In this document: piece by piece, positions 8,090 to 18,107 of the stretch
Numbering within the stretch: position 1 is the stretch's first letter
Layout of the letters: each line of letters begins with the position of its first letter
Assembly: GCA_026419775.2 (NCBI GenBank)
Contig: JAOPGA020000844.1
Coordinates: 1-26,162 of the forward strand
Reading direction: 5' to 3'
DNA length: 26,162 nucleotides
DNA from: Acrasis kona
Lineage: Eukaryota > Heterolobosea > Eutetramitea > Acrasida > Acrasidae
Program-made: the position numbers and the translations under genes
The notes under the pieces: model-generated
What the model saw: the letters and a program-made list of their open reading frames with translations, nothing else
Database searches by the model: none
What the model was told of the DNA's origin: nothing

Positions 8090-8167
8090 TCATGTACATA
8101 TTTAATAAACATTGAAAGTTTCTAGTAAGCAGTGTGAAGTCGATTTTGTTCATTTCCCAGTCAACCA

Positions 8168-9176
8168 ATGTCATTATTCGATGCTACGAGAGTTTATGGC
8201 GCGGGGGTGTCAGTAGATTCAATGCCCTGCATTATTCGTGAGGTATTGTATACACCACCGTGTCCGTCTAATGAGATAGCGAAACTATTTGAGGTTGCTC
8301 TCATACATCACAACACTGGTCAATATCAACTATCGATTCAAACATACTTGAAGGCGCAGAGAACGTGGATACAACATGAATATAATAAAAGGAAAGATGC
8401 AATAAAAAACAAGATAGATAAAAAAAGAGCATTAATCTCATCACAAGAAATGGAAGACGCAGAACCAAAACTAGCTATACTCGATGACGAACTTGAGAGT
8501 GCTTTAAAGGAGCTATCTAACCAAGAATTACTGTCACCTGTAGCCCAGTTATTTCTAAGATGCGCTCTCGGCGGGGTTTATGAAAGTGCTGGTAGCGACG
8601 AATCTGCCATTGGAGAGTACATGGAGTCAAGGAAATACGCGGCAATGCTAGACTCAAATAATCCAGACCAAGCCCTACCTTATAGCTGTACAGGGAGTGT
8701 ATATGTTCATTTGGGCCAATACAACATGGCTCATCAATACTTTACTAAAGCTTGGGAGATAAGAGAAACTGTATTAAGAATGTTATACAATGTCATAATC
8801 TTACTAAATTTATAGCTGCTACCAAACAATCATATAGATATCGCGGTTGTGCTGAACAATGTGGCTGTGTGCTTGCACTGCACTGGAAGACTTTCAGAGG
8901 CTTCTGCTTTGTACACTAAATCCCTCAAAATCTTTGAAGACAAAATTGGTTTGGACCACCCGAGACCTGTACTTGTGAGAAGGAACCTCACTAAAGTTCA
9001 AGACTTATTTATAAAGGAGTAAGTTTTCAACGTCTCCACACATCAACCAATGCCTTCATAGTTTTAAATTTCAAGCACCAAAGTTTGAACCAGTGCCAAT
9101 ATTTACATTAAACTATACAAAACAAACAACAGAGAACACAAAGAAGAAGAAGAAGACCACCAAGAAGCAACAATAA
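8168..9176 (+). CDS. TPR-repeat protein, kinesin-light-chain-like repeats, three exons
   Basis: Exons 8168-8770, 8816-9018 and 9062-9176 (introns 45 and 43 nt) encode 306 residues. The second intron is easy to miss: reading past its GTAAGT donor meets TAA two codons later, but splicing restores a frame reading FKFQAPKFEPVPIF and a Lys-rich end (TKKKKKTTKKQQ). The N-terminus reads MSLFDATRVYGAGVSVDSMP. TPR units include AKLFEVALIHHNTGQYQLSI, a long charged helix (residues ~75-115), GSVYVHLGQYNMAHQYFTKA and NNVAVCLHCTGRLSEASALY. This repeat type (HPRPVLVRRNL) is seen in kinesin light chains and related scaffold proteins. Specific partner unknown. AATAAA (9172-9177) contains the stop codon. Confidence 0.8.
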
Positions 9177-9187
9177 ACAGGTTTATT
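9172..9187. terminator. Back-to-back poly(A) signals of convergent TPR and G alpha genes
   Basis: Plus-strand AATAAA 9172-9177 overlaps the TPR stop TAA (9174-9176). Minus-strand AATAAA 9187-9182 lies nine bases past the G alpha stop. The two stops are 20 bp apart, so each message must be cleaved inside the other gene's 3' end. Confidence 0.65.
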
Positions 9188-9196
9188 ATAGAAATT

Positions 9197-10304
9197 TTAC
9201 ATCATGCCTTGGTCCTTCAAACTCTTTTGAAGAATTATATCCTTGATGTTGTTAAAAACAGTTTGGAGCTGGTTTGTGTCGGTGGCGCAGGTGAATGATA
9301 CATATACCTTCTTTGTGTCCTTATGCCTGTTCTTCTCTTCGAATTTACTCTTAATGTATTCACTTGCCTTGTCAAAATTATTTCCTCCTGTGTACTCCTT
9401 GAAGCATACGTTGAGGTCTTTGTGCTTAATCTTTTCTCTGAAAAGATCAATCTTATTCAAGAACAAAATCATGCTCGTCTCCGAAAACCAACGCGAGTTG
9501 CAAATCTCATCAAACAAAAGAAGGGATTCATTCATGCGGTTGGTTTGGTCATCCTCGTAGCATTTTTGGTCATACTCTGCCATGGAGGACACAAAAATGA
9601 TTGCGGTTACACCCTCGAAGCACTATAAATGATTAGAACGATTATTCACTTTTAGACTTACATGGATCCATTTTTTACGTTCGTTTCTTTGACCACCAAC
9701 ATCAATCATTTTAACACTTTGATTGTTCAACTTGAATTCTGTTTCCACAATACCAGTTGTTTTCACTCTACTTCTAAGAACGTCCTGTTCTGTTGGCAGG
9801 TAGTCAGCAGCAGATATTCTAGCTAGATCATTGAAGTAGTATGGGGCAGAGTCGTCCAACTGGAATTCATTCCTCCTCTCAAAAGTCTTACGGATACCAT
9901 TATCGTTCCACAACTTGTCAATATCCTTGGCTAGTTGTTCGTTCCAAACTTTGAGCACATTGACCAAAACCTCATTATCCATATTGTTGATGAGTTCGGC
10001 TCTTTCCCTGTTCTCGGGCTCTTCGACGGGAATATCAAGTGATAAAGAGGCGGCAACTAGAACTTTCATGGCTTTCACAATGTTTCCAAAGATGATTTCC
10101 CGAAAAGCCTCTCTCTCTTCCTTACTGTAACCTGAGTTGTGCATAATCTTCATTTGCTTGAAGATGGTACTTTTTCCACTTTCACCTGCTCCTAGTAGAA
10201 GAACCTTAATAGTTAGCTTATGCATAAAAGTGGCACTTTACCTTTATCTCATTGCTTGGCCTTTCAATTTTAATGCCTTTGTTCGATTCTCCACAGATTG
10301 GCAT
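9197..10304 (-). CDS. Heterotrimeric G-protein alpha subunit, three exons
   Basis: Exons 10304-10242, 10204-9662 and 9622-9197 (introns 37 and 39 nt) encode 343 residues. All GTPase motifs are present: P-loop GAGESGKST (~26-34), switch I RSRVKTTGIVET with the catalytic Arg, switch II DVGGQRNERKKW (189-200), FLNKIDLF, and TCAT within SFTCATDT. The C-terminus DIILQKSLKDQGMM has no Cys at position -4, so it is not a pertussis-toxin-type Gi tail. The N-terminus is MPICGES: Gly2, needed for myristoylation, is absent, while Cys4 could be palmitoylated. A CTAAC plus AG 15-25 bases upstream of the ATG leaves room for a 5' UTR or further exon. It should act at the plasma membrane downstream of G-protein-coupled receptors. 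Confidence 0.93.
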
Positions 10305-10437
10305 TATACAGTTGTACTAATGTGCGGGTTACGTTAGGGAAATTATTTCTCAACAGTTTATCAAATGTTTGATTGTGACAGTTGACACTCAACCAAGACT
10401 TGACTAAATAAGATTATAATCTACAAATTTTCTACAG
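10305..10437. other. Intergenic: divergent 5' region of G alpha and a weak plus-strand gene
   Basis: It contains a possible plus-strand start (ATG 10367, MFDCD) whose donor GTTGAC would splice in phase to the next block at 10438, and on the minus strand a branch/acceptor-like CTAAC...TTAG upstream of the G alpha ATG. Neither is proven. Confidence 0.3.
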
Positions 10438-10794
10438 AACTAGTGACGGACGAATTGACGAACATTTTTGCCACCTTTACCAGTACAAAGAAGCTCAAAA
10501 ATGAACATTTTGCATGAGGTAGATATTTGGAGATATGTTTGATGTTTTGAACTGTCCAAACATGGCTTCGGATTCAAAAGATGAATGCAAGCTTAAACAG
10601 TGTATTTTCCTTTAGTAATTATTGTTGATGAATTACTCTTTGCGGGAGTCCGGCCAGATGCAGCTACAGCATTACTACATGAGCTAATAGTTTCGATTAA
10701 GCTCAATGGTTCAATGTTCTGCTGTTGATAGTCCGTATGAAATCTAGGGGAGTTTCCTCACCCTTCTTTGAAGAAATTCTTCTTTATTTTGTAA
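10438..10794 (+). CDS. Possible small multi-exon gene, MOZART1 (MZT1)-like
   Basis: Block 1 (10438-10518, after acceptor TCTACAG) reads LVTDELTNIFATFTSTKK then LKNEHFA. Block 2 (10616-10708, after TTTTCCTTTAG) reads VIIVDELLFAGVRPDAATAL then LHELIVSIKLNG. Block 3 (10748-10794, after a 39-nt intron) reads EFPHPSLKKFFFIL-TAA, followed by AATAAA near 10811. The pattern 'I...T..L..E..A..(V)(E)L(L)..GV.P.A....EL' resembles MZT1, the ~75-residue gamma-tubulin-complex cofactor. However, block 1 runs into an in-frame TGA (10515-10517) one base before the only good donor, and the intervening gap (97 nt) is longer than the other introns. The model is therefore unfinished or the gene damaged. Confidence 0.3.
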
Positions 10795-10830
10795 GATTTA
10801 TTGTAATAGTCAATAAAGTTCACATTCAAC

Positions 10831-11326
10831 ATGAATCACCTACGTGCGGTACGTATTTTATTCAAACATAAATCTCATTGAATCAAAGGGTCCCAGGTTA
10901 TGGTATATCGTTGATGCAAGAGATATGGTTGTTGGTAGATTAGCATCAACAATAGTCCCAATACTTATCGGCAAACACAAACCAATACATGCCCCACCAC
11001 AAATAGATTGCGGAGATAACGTTATCATTGTAAATGCAAAAGATGTTCATTTCACAGGCAAAAAATGGGAACAAAAAAAATACAGACATCACACCGGATA
11101 TCATGGTGGTTTGAAGGAATTTGTTGCAGAGAAGAAACACGACTTGGATCCCACTTTCGTACTCAAAACAGCAATTTCCCGCATGCTACCCAAGAACAAG
11201 ATGCGCAAAGTGAGAGAGGGCAGGCTACACGTTTACTCAGGATCAGAACATCCATTTTCAACAGTGAAACCCATTCCATACGATCCATTAGGATTTGACG
11301 CAGTATACAAAAATGTTGACTATTAA
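10831..11326 (+). CDS. MRPL13: Mitochondrial ribosomal protein uL13m
   Basis: Exon 1 is only 18 nt (10831-10848, MNHLRA); after a 40-nt intron exon 2 is 10889-11326. The 151-residue product is bacterial-type L13: WYIVDARDMVVGRLAST, LIGKHKPIHAP, GDNVIIVNAKDVHFTGKKW, KYRHHTGYHGG and LKTAISRMLPKNKMRK followed by RLHVYSGSEHPF. A bacterial-type sequence in an intron-containing nuclear gene indicates the mitochondrial large subunit; the cytosolic form is a different, longer protein. The short first exon could carry the start of an import signal, but little presequence is visible. Confidence 0.92.
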
Positions 11327-11335
11327 ACTTTAAAA

Positions 11336-14021
11336 TTAAAACTTGTATTCTTGTTCTACATCCATAGCCCAAGGGAACTTGTCTTGTAACGTTTTCGAAA
11401 ATAATTTTGAGATGGGAACCTCATTTCTTTTACACCACGCAACCGTAATCCTCGGGTCGCAATAATTAATCCTGGACGTTCCCAACGCAACCGTCTTGTT
11501 ATCTACTTTTAGTTTCCTCTGTGCCTCCGCATCTCTTATGCGTTCTTCTACTTTTTCGATTTGCTTCTCTGCTGCCTCTGCACTCTTTGGTAGAGCTCTC
11601 TTGGTTGGTTTCTTTGGTGCCTTTGGTTTGACGGCAGTGCCACGAATCACGGCCACGCTCTTTCCTTCTGCTTTTGCCTTCTTCTTGACGGCCTCCTCCG
11701 CTGCTTCATAGTCCTCGATGGCTTGTTCGTATTCCTTTTGTTTGGCCTCATCGTTCTTGTCCCAAATCACCTTCGCGTCGTCGTAACCCTTCTTCTTGAT
11801 TAACTTTTCGGCTTCCTTCAATCTGTCCTTCAACTCTTTCAAATCCTGAATCTTGTTGTCCACGGTTTGTAAACTATTGTCGAATGTTTTTGGTGCAGCA
11901 CGCTGATGGTTACACAGAATGGCAACCTCGCGATTGGCGTCATTGTATGCTTGTAATTTGTCTTGTATGCTCATTCCCTTGATCTGTTTGTCTGTTTTGG
12001 CCAATTCACGATCCAACGTTAACGATGCATTAAATGTACGGAATACTTTGGCGGTAAGCTTTTCCATGTACTTGTGGAATTCATTGTTCAATGATGTTGG
12101 ATTAATGTTATCGAAAACGTCATCGGCTGGTTTCTTGCTTTTTAGGAATTGTTTGATGAGATCGTGCACCTTGTCCTCGACGTTGACCTCGTTCAAGTAA
12201 CGAATGCTATCCTTTCCCAAAAAGTCTAATTCGATGGTTGGCTTCTTCTTGACGTTAATGTGTTCCACTCTCAAACTGCAGCAACCAACAGTGTCGGCCT
12301 TGTCTTCGTCCTTTTCGTTTCCCACTCTGAGCGCCAACTTGTCGATAAAGTACATGGCCACGCCCATTTGTTGTTTGGTCTCGTCTTCGCTGCTCCACAT
12401 CTTTTTGTAATCCTTTCTGATCTGGTCTACGTGATCCTTGAGGTCCCTTGCATTTTGATACTTTAGATAATCGTTCACACCCTTCAAACTACTGGCGGCG
12501 CTCAACTGAACGTACTTTGTGGATTTTGTAATGGGATCGGAATATCTGGCCAACCATGAAACAGTGTTCATGTGCACGACGGCTCCCCATTTGTGACCCT
12601 CCGGTGGTTTGGGACAATCCTCCATCTTTCCAATGTTGATGGTTACATCTTCTGGTTTGATGCGTGACTTGAGGCAACCTTGTTTGGGATGCGCACCGCG
12701 TCCTCTAAACAAACCAGGAGGTTCAATCTTGACGTTGGCGACCTTCTCCTTGCGGCCATCGATCGTGCAGTACTTGTACGGCGCGTCTTGTTCGGCCTTT
12801 AACAACTTTTCGGCCTTCTTTTCTTCGCTTGTGCGTGAATTCTTCTTTTCCTTTTCCGTCAGGTGCCACTCCCAGATGCGAGAAAAGTCACATTCGTCCA
12901 ACTTTTTAATCACATGATCGTCTCCGAGCTTTCTGGACCATTCGCTCCAAAAGTTCTTTTTGAACACTTCGTTGGTGTAGTAATCGGATTCCTTCATCAT
13001 TGCAAACATGGTGGCGAGTTCTTCTTGTTCGGGTGTCAACTTGACTGGTTTTCCCTTGTAGTAGACTGAAATGTTGTGTTGTTGGTATTCTGGTGGGAAC
13101 ACCACGCCATTGTGCACTAGCGTCTTCCATTTCTCCTCTGATTTCAACTTTTCTTCAAAGTCAGGTTCCAACCACCACTTGTAAATTTCTTCCTCTTCTT
13201 TTTTGGCCTTTTTTTTCCCCTTTTTTGTGCTCTCTTCTTCCTCTTGATCATCATCGTCGTCTTTGATCTCCTTTTTTGTCTTTCTCTTCTTTTTGGCTGG
13301 TGATTTGGTGATGTCCTCCTCTGACTCATCATCATCGTTATCATCATCCTTGATCTTTTTAGCAGGGGTCTTTTTCTTTGGCGTTGCTTTTTTTGCGGGA
13401 GCCTTTTTTTTGGTCGCCTTCTTTTTTGGTTTCTCTTCTTCGTCGGAATTTGATGTAAGTATTTCATCGTCGTCGTCATCATCATCTTGGATCTTTTTTT
13501 TTGCCCCTCTCGTCTTTTTGACAGGGGTCTTTGTAACGTCTTCTTCCGACTCGTCTTCTTCCTTTACTTTTGCAGGGGTCTTTTTCTTTGCTGGTTGCTT
13601 TTTCTTCGATTTTGATTCTTCCTCCTCTTCGTCATCATCGTCTTTCACTGTCTTTTTCTTTGCAGTTTTCTTCACTGGTGTTTTCTTCGTTGGGGTTTTT
13701 TTGGCAGCTTTTTTAGGTTTTTTCTTCGGTGATTCATTAAAGTCGCTATCATCGTTGTCGTCATCTTGTTCAGTATCGTCGTCTGAATGCTCCAAATCTT
13801 GTTCAGACTCGTCGTCTGAATCTTTTTTGGAGGAGTTTTTTTTTGGAGGAGTTTTTGGTTCCTCTTCGGATTCTGAATGATTCTTTGGGGCTTCATCTTC
13901 TGATTCTTCCCTCTTCCTTTTTATTACTCTTCTCGACTTGATCGGTGTTGTTGGTGCGACAGACTCTTCTAAAACTTGAATAAATACAGTAAACAATCGA
14001 TTTACCTTCTGAATCACTCAT
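11336..14021 (-). CDS. TOP1: DNA topoisomerase I (type IB)
   Basis: Exon 1 is 16 nt (14021-14006, MSDSE); a 31-nt intron, the shortest I phased here, precedes exon 2 (13974-11336). The 884-residue protein has a ~270-residue charged N-tail with alternating Lys/Pro and Asp/Glu blocks (two related units, ESEED(V/I)TK(T/S)P followed by basic then acidic runs). The conserved core starts at IYKWW and contains LALRVGNEKDEDKADTVGCC (catalytic Arg region), FRTFNASLTL and VAILCNHQRA (catalytic His). A coiled linker separates it from the C-terminal domain, where Tyr843 in GTSRINYCDPRITVAW is the nucleophile. It relaxes supercoils by single-strand nicking in the nucleus. Its stop lies 9 bp from that of uL13m. 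Confidence 0.97.
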
Positions 14022-14305
14022 GTTGGAACTTATTTCCGCACTGATGCTATTCTTATTGATTGAAAACTATTTGTTGAAAACGTCAAGTCGTTAGCCAACT
14101 AAATACATCAAAATAATTATTGAAATTACGTCTAATTATAAAAAAAGAGGTAAAGGTTGTTTGTCTCGGTAGTTTATTAGTTGCATTCAGTTTCGTCATC
14201 GAAACTATATCTCATTGTTGATTCAAGAATCGATAATAATAAGAAAAAAGGTTAAAATTGTAATATCGACATTTGCTTTGACTGTCTACAGTTGCCTAAG
14301 AGGTG
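14022..14305. promoter_or_regulatory. Divergent promoter region of TOP1 and the armadillo gene
   Basis: This 284-bp AT-rich region separates two divergently read genes. No TATA box or repeat stands out; nothing else seen. Confidence 0.4.
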
Positions 14306-17300
14306 ATGTCAAGAACAGATAGTAGGTATTGAATTTTCTATATAGATGTAATATTATAGGCTTTGTTGAGTTTCACTCCAAGTTGGCATATCATGGATCG
14401 AAGGATTCACAATTAGAGGCAGCAAAGGCATTTGCTAACTCTTGTGAAGACAGTAACATAACTTTTTAATTGGAAATAACGTGTCATAGAATCAAGATTA
14501 AGAAGAATAATTAACGAAGGAGGATTGAAACCGATATCGTTTTTAGCAAAGTCTAAACACACCATTGTAGTAAGATATGCCATGAAGTCGATGACTATAA
14601 TTTGTGCAGATAGTGAGAGTATACTTATTAAATTTACCTAACATTTAGATAATCTATTCGACCACATCTTGTCTGTGGGCTGCCTGAAGATACTTGGAGT
14701 ATTAGCAGAGCACAATGACCATAAAATTAGATGTATGGCGGCAAACTGTATTGGTCAAATAGGTAGACATCGTTTGAATGTGGACCATCTTGTGAAGGAA
14801 GGGGCTCTACTGCCTTTGGTTTCTTTGTTGTGGGAAAATCAACAAAAAGATGTGTTGATCGAAGCGTGTATAGCTTTGTCTAGCTTGTACCTAAACAGTA
14901 AATCAATAATCATCACAAACTAAATCCTTTAGATGAATATGCCAATCGTATAATAACTGTTTGGGGCGTTACTTCTTTAAAGAGCCTCATATTAAAATAT
15001 AATCAAATTGAAACAAGTGGTGATCCTGCATCCTGCATCACGATAGAGAACCTGGCGCGTGTATTTTGTAAATTTTTCTTCTGGTGAGAAGATTGCTACA
15101 TTTATGGTTACAGAGCCAAAGATTGACATGATATCATGTCTTTAAAAATATTTTAATGAAACATGCTTCACCGTCAGTGCGCAGGGTTGCCGCTCAAACA
15201 TGTTATAATTTTACAACACACAACTCCACCAGAACATATCTTGTCGAACATCAAATATTACAATTCTTTATAACCAGGGCAGAAGATCCAGATTATTATG
15301 TCAGACACAGCGTAGCCAAGGCTTTAAATTATTTTTGTGAACACTGTACCCAATTGGAGGCGGACCATATACAACATTTAGTTTCAGACAATATAGGGGT
15401 TTCAATGATGGAGTGGATGATAAAATCTATAGGATGTATCCTCATACAAAGAATGGTATTCAGCACGATATTGAAGACAAACTTTATCCGCACGCCAAAT
15501 CAACATTTATTTCCCAGAAGCTTAATCTCTAGCGTGATTGAGTTGGCCCAAACAAGTCCCGATACAACGCTAAGAAGAATGGGATCTGAAATGCTCTATC
15601 GCTTCTCAAAAATCCCATCATTCCACATTGCCATTGCCCAATTAGGTTCTACGTACCTTGTGCCACAACTTACATTTAAAGATTTGGTTAGTAAGTCATT
15701 CGCCGTTATGACGCTGGCGCAATGTTGTGAGACCAGAGAAGTGATCGATATGATTATAAGAGATTTGTCATCAAGTAAATCCAATGATTTATTAATAAAG
15801 GCCACAATACATGGTTTCATGATGACCAGAGTATGTGATTTTAAAAGTGATGTTGAAGAATGTATATGTTACAATCTACTTCGTATTATGAGTGTGTTGT
15901 CTGACTATAGTAGCTTTCGGGAAATGTTTCAACATATAGCCAACGCATTCTCGAAACTTTATGATATCATTGATAGAGGTGATAACCACCGTTTGTTAAT
16001 TTTGTGTCTTCGTATATTCACTAGTTACATCACTAATGCCAACAAAGAAAGTTCAGGCAATGCAAATTTGAAGTTATTGAGTGAGAAGAGGCTATTTAAA
16101 ATCATAGCTCTTCTTCGTAGCGAAGATCTGAAAATGTCCTGTATGGCGTCAGAATTGTTTGTTGCATATTCCCAACATAATAATGTTCCACTAGAAAATT
16201 TTTGGAAGAACATAATTGGTAGAATCATACAATGCGAGCTGCAAGATAATAATTACCATGTGCACATCTATCAAAGGGGTTGTACTTTTAAAAGTTTAAT
16301 TACAATGCTGAACAAGTCTTATATAGTTCGCGACATTGATCAATACTCGGTTGTGAAAAGTGTAATCGAGGTGTATTTATCAGCAAATAACTTGAGCATT
16401 ATAAAATTCTGTTGCGCTCAAATCTTATTAAATTTTTGTATATCTTGCCCTCTTGTGGTGCAACACCACCTGAAAGAGTATAAAGAAAGCATCAATAAGT
16501 CCGAGAGCGAATATCGGTTTTATTACAGCATCTCATCTGACTCTGAAAACAATAATTCAACTACAGAATTGTTTATGAAACACCTCTCCAAGTTTGTAGA
16601 AAAGTTTGATAATGAACGTCAAACAAGAATGAAAAAGTTCGAAACGTTGAGCAAATTTAAAGTATCGCTTATCAACCTCAAGAGACAGCTAAAACAGAGT
16701 ATTGAAAAGGCAAAGATTGTTGATGAACTGTTTGACAATGCACCTAAAGACACTACTATACTGATTAACAAGGCAACCATTAGTTACACACCCATAAGAC
16801 ATTCGCATCACTATGACGATGATCTGTCAAAGTATGTTACTCGAACTTATCACCTACCACAAATGCAGGATTCAAAAGAGAGGCTCAAAGAGTTTGTTCA
16901 TGGAAGTTCTAAGGTGAACGAAGAATACCTAAACAATTCAACTCCATCTTCCCCGGTCATAGCCGTCAGTGACGATAAAGTCGCTCCTATTATCAATAAA
17001 AAAACAGAAAACGTTCCAGTGAAACATAGGGACGGTGGGGACAGTCGCATCATAGCTTCAGTGTCATACAGAAAGGAGGAGCACGCAAAGGCACAAAAGG
17101 TTATGAATAAAAACAATCCCAAAGAAACTCAAAATGAACCATCTCTACTTGAAGAATGGGAGCAAGAAATAACGGGACTAAGTAGGACTAGTTCGCAAAA
17201 GCTTAAAAACAGTAAAGCTTCAGAATTGATTGCATATTCGCCAATGAAATACCAACCTAAACCTGAGGTCAAATGTCAAGAAATAACAGCCAAAATGAAG

Positions 17301-17432
17301 AATGCCTTTGTAAAGCGGTCGTACAAGTGGGGACTTCTTGGCGACCCTGATTTATATAAAAGCGATGATGACGAGGAGGAAGAGAGACAACAGAGAATGA
17401 GACATCAATTAAATGCAACATATGCTTTGTAA
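14306..17432 (+). CDS. Armadillo/HEAT-repeat protein with two +1 frame breaks
   Basis: Exons 14306-14321, 14360-14452, 14490-14612 and 14649-14897, then 14933 onward (introns 38, 37, 36 and 35 nt), join in phase to give MSRTDSFVEFHSKLAYHG and a chain of Arm-type repeats (LEAAKAFANSCED, VVRYAMKSMTIICAD, IRCMAANCIGQIGRH, IEACIALSSLYLN). At 15085 the frame meets TGA and at 15143 TAA; skipping one base before each keeps good Arm sequence and the ~42-residue repeat spacing. From 15156 the frame is open for 758 residues: more helical repeats, a coiled coil (~16620-16720) and a disordered tail ending RSYKWGLLGDPDLYKSDDDE. Full length would be about 980 residues. Function unknown; Arm proteins are scaffolds. 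Confidence 0.75.
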
Positions 17433-17511
17433 AATTCTTTTGATTCCTTTTTCTGTCATTCTTCAATGAATTGGTTGACCTATTTACACATTTCATTTGA
17501 ACGTTCTCACC

Positions 17512-18074
17512 ATGTCCGACAGTGAAGATTATGACGATGATGTTGCTGCAGTTGGTGAAGACGAACAAGAAGAAGTCGTTGAAAAAGACCAAGATGATAA
17601 AATGAACACACAACAAGACGAAGCACAAGAAGATGCAGCACTTCTTGAAGAAGAGGAAGAGGAGGTAGAAAGCCAAGATACTGCAATGGAAGAAAACAAA
17701 CAGTCAAAATCAAAGAAAAAACCAAACTTGTCAAATATTACAGCTAAAATTGATGTTGTAAGTTGATGAATTTTAACTCACACGCTCACAACTAGCTTGA
17801 TGGACCTGACGCGTCTGTAGCCACTTTTATATTCCACAACGAAAGTCACACCATGGGTAATTCGGTGCGACACATGTTAATGAAGAATAAGAAGGTTTCG
17901 TTCTGTGGATACACCGTACCGCATCCATTAGAAGCCAAAATGCAGCTTCGTCTACAATGCAACGATGGATACAATGCACACGATACGCTGATTGAAAGTT
18001 TAGGGGATCTCATGCACGTGACTGAACATATAATGAATACATTTAATACACGGATACAAGAGTTTGAAGAATAA
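17512..18074 (+). CDS. RPC19: RNA polymerase I and III subunit AC19 (RPC19)
   Basis: Exons 17512-17757 and 17796-18074 (38-nt intron) encode 174 residues. The start ATG gives MSDSEDYDDD. Residues ~1-80 are an acidic Glu/Asp/Gln-rich tail ending in SKSKKKPNLSNITAKIDV. The core LDGPDASVATFIFHNESHTM, GNSVRHMLMKNKKVSFCGYT and VPHPLEAKMQLRLQCNDGYN is the alpha-like RPB11/AC19 fold; VSFCGYTVPHP is typical of AC19 rather than RPB11. It dimerises with AC40 in the assembly platform of RNA polymerases I and III. The acidic extension is longer than in yeast or human. AATAAA (18070-18075) contains the stop codon. Confidence 0.95.
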
Positions 18075-18107
18075 AAATACATTTTCAATCAAATACAAAT
18101 GTTTATT
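18070..18107. terminator. Overlapping 3' ends of convergent RPC19 and ARP3 genes
   Basis: Plus-strand AATAAA 18070-18075 overlaps the RPC19 stop (18072-18074). Minus-strand AATAAA 18107-18102 directly abuts the ARP3 stop (18110-18108). The stops are 33 bp apart. Confidence 0.65.

Noticed and set aside
9323-9628. Plus-strand hydrophobic frames opposite G alpha
   Set aside because: Shadow frames of the well-supported G alpha exon 3.
10205-10241. A 25-nt first intron in the G alpha gene (acceptor at ...GCATAAG)
   Set aside because: It is in phase, but a 37-nt version ending at ...CTAACTATTAAG has a canonical CTAAC branch site, fits the other intron sizes and gives the family consensus IKVLLLGAGESGKST.
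13263-13880. Long plus-strand Phe/Ser-rich frame opposite TOP1
   Set aside because: It is the antisense of the Lys/Asp codon-rich N-tail of topoisomerase I, which has full family support.
15061-15177. Explaining the armadillo frame breaks by two introns (15061-15088, 15138-15177)
   Set aside because: Both have GT-AG ends and fit the phase, but removing them deletes about 20 residues of good Arm sequence and destroys the ~42-residue repeat spacing. I kept the frameshift reading as more likely, not certain.
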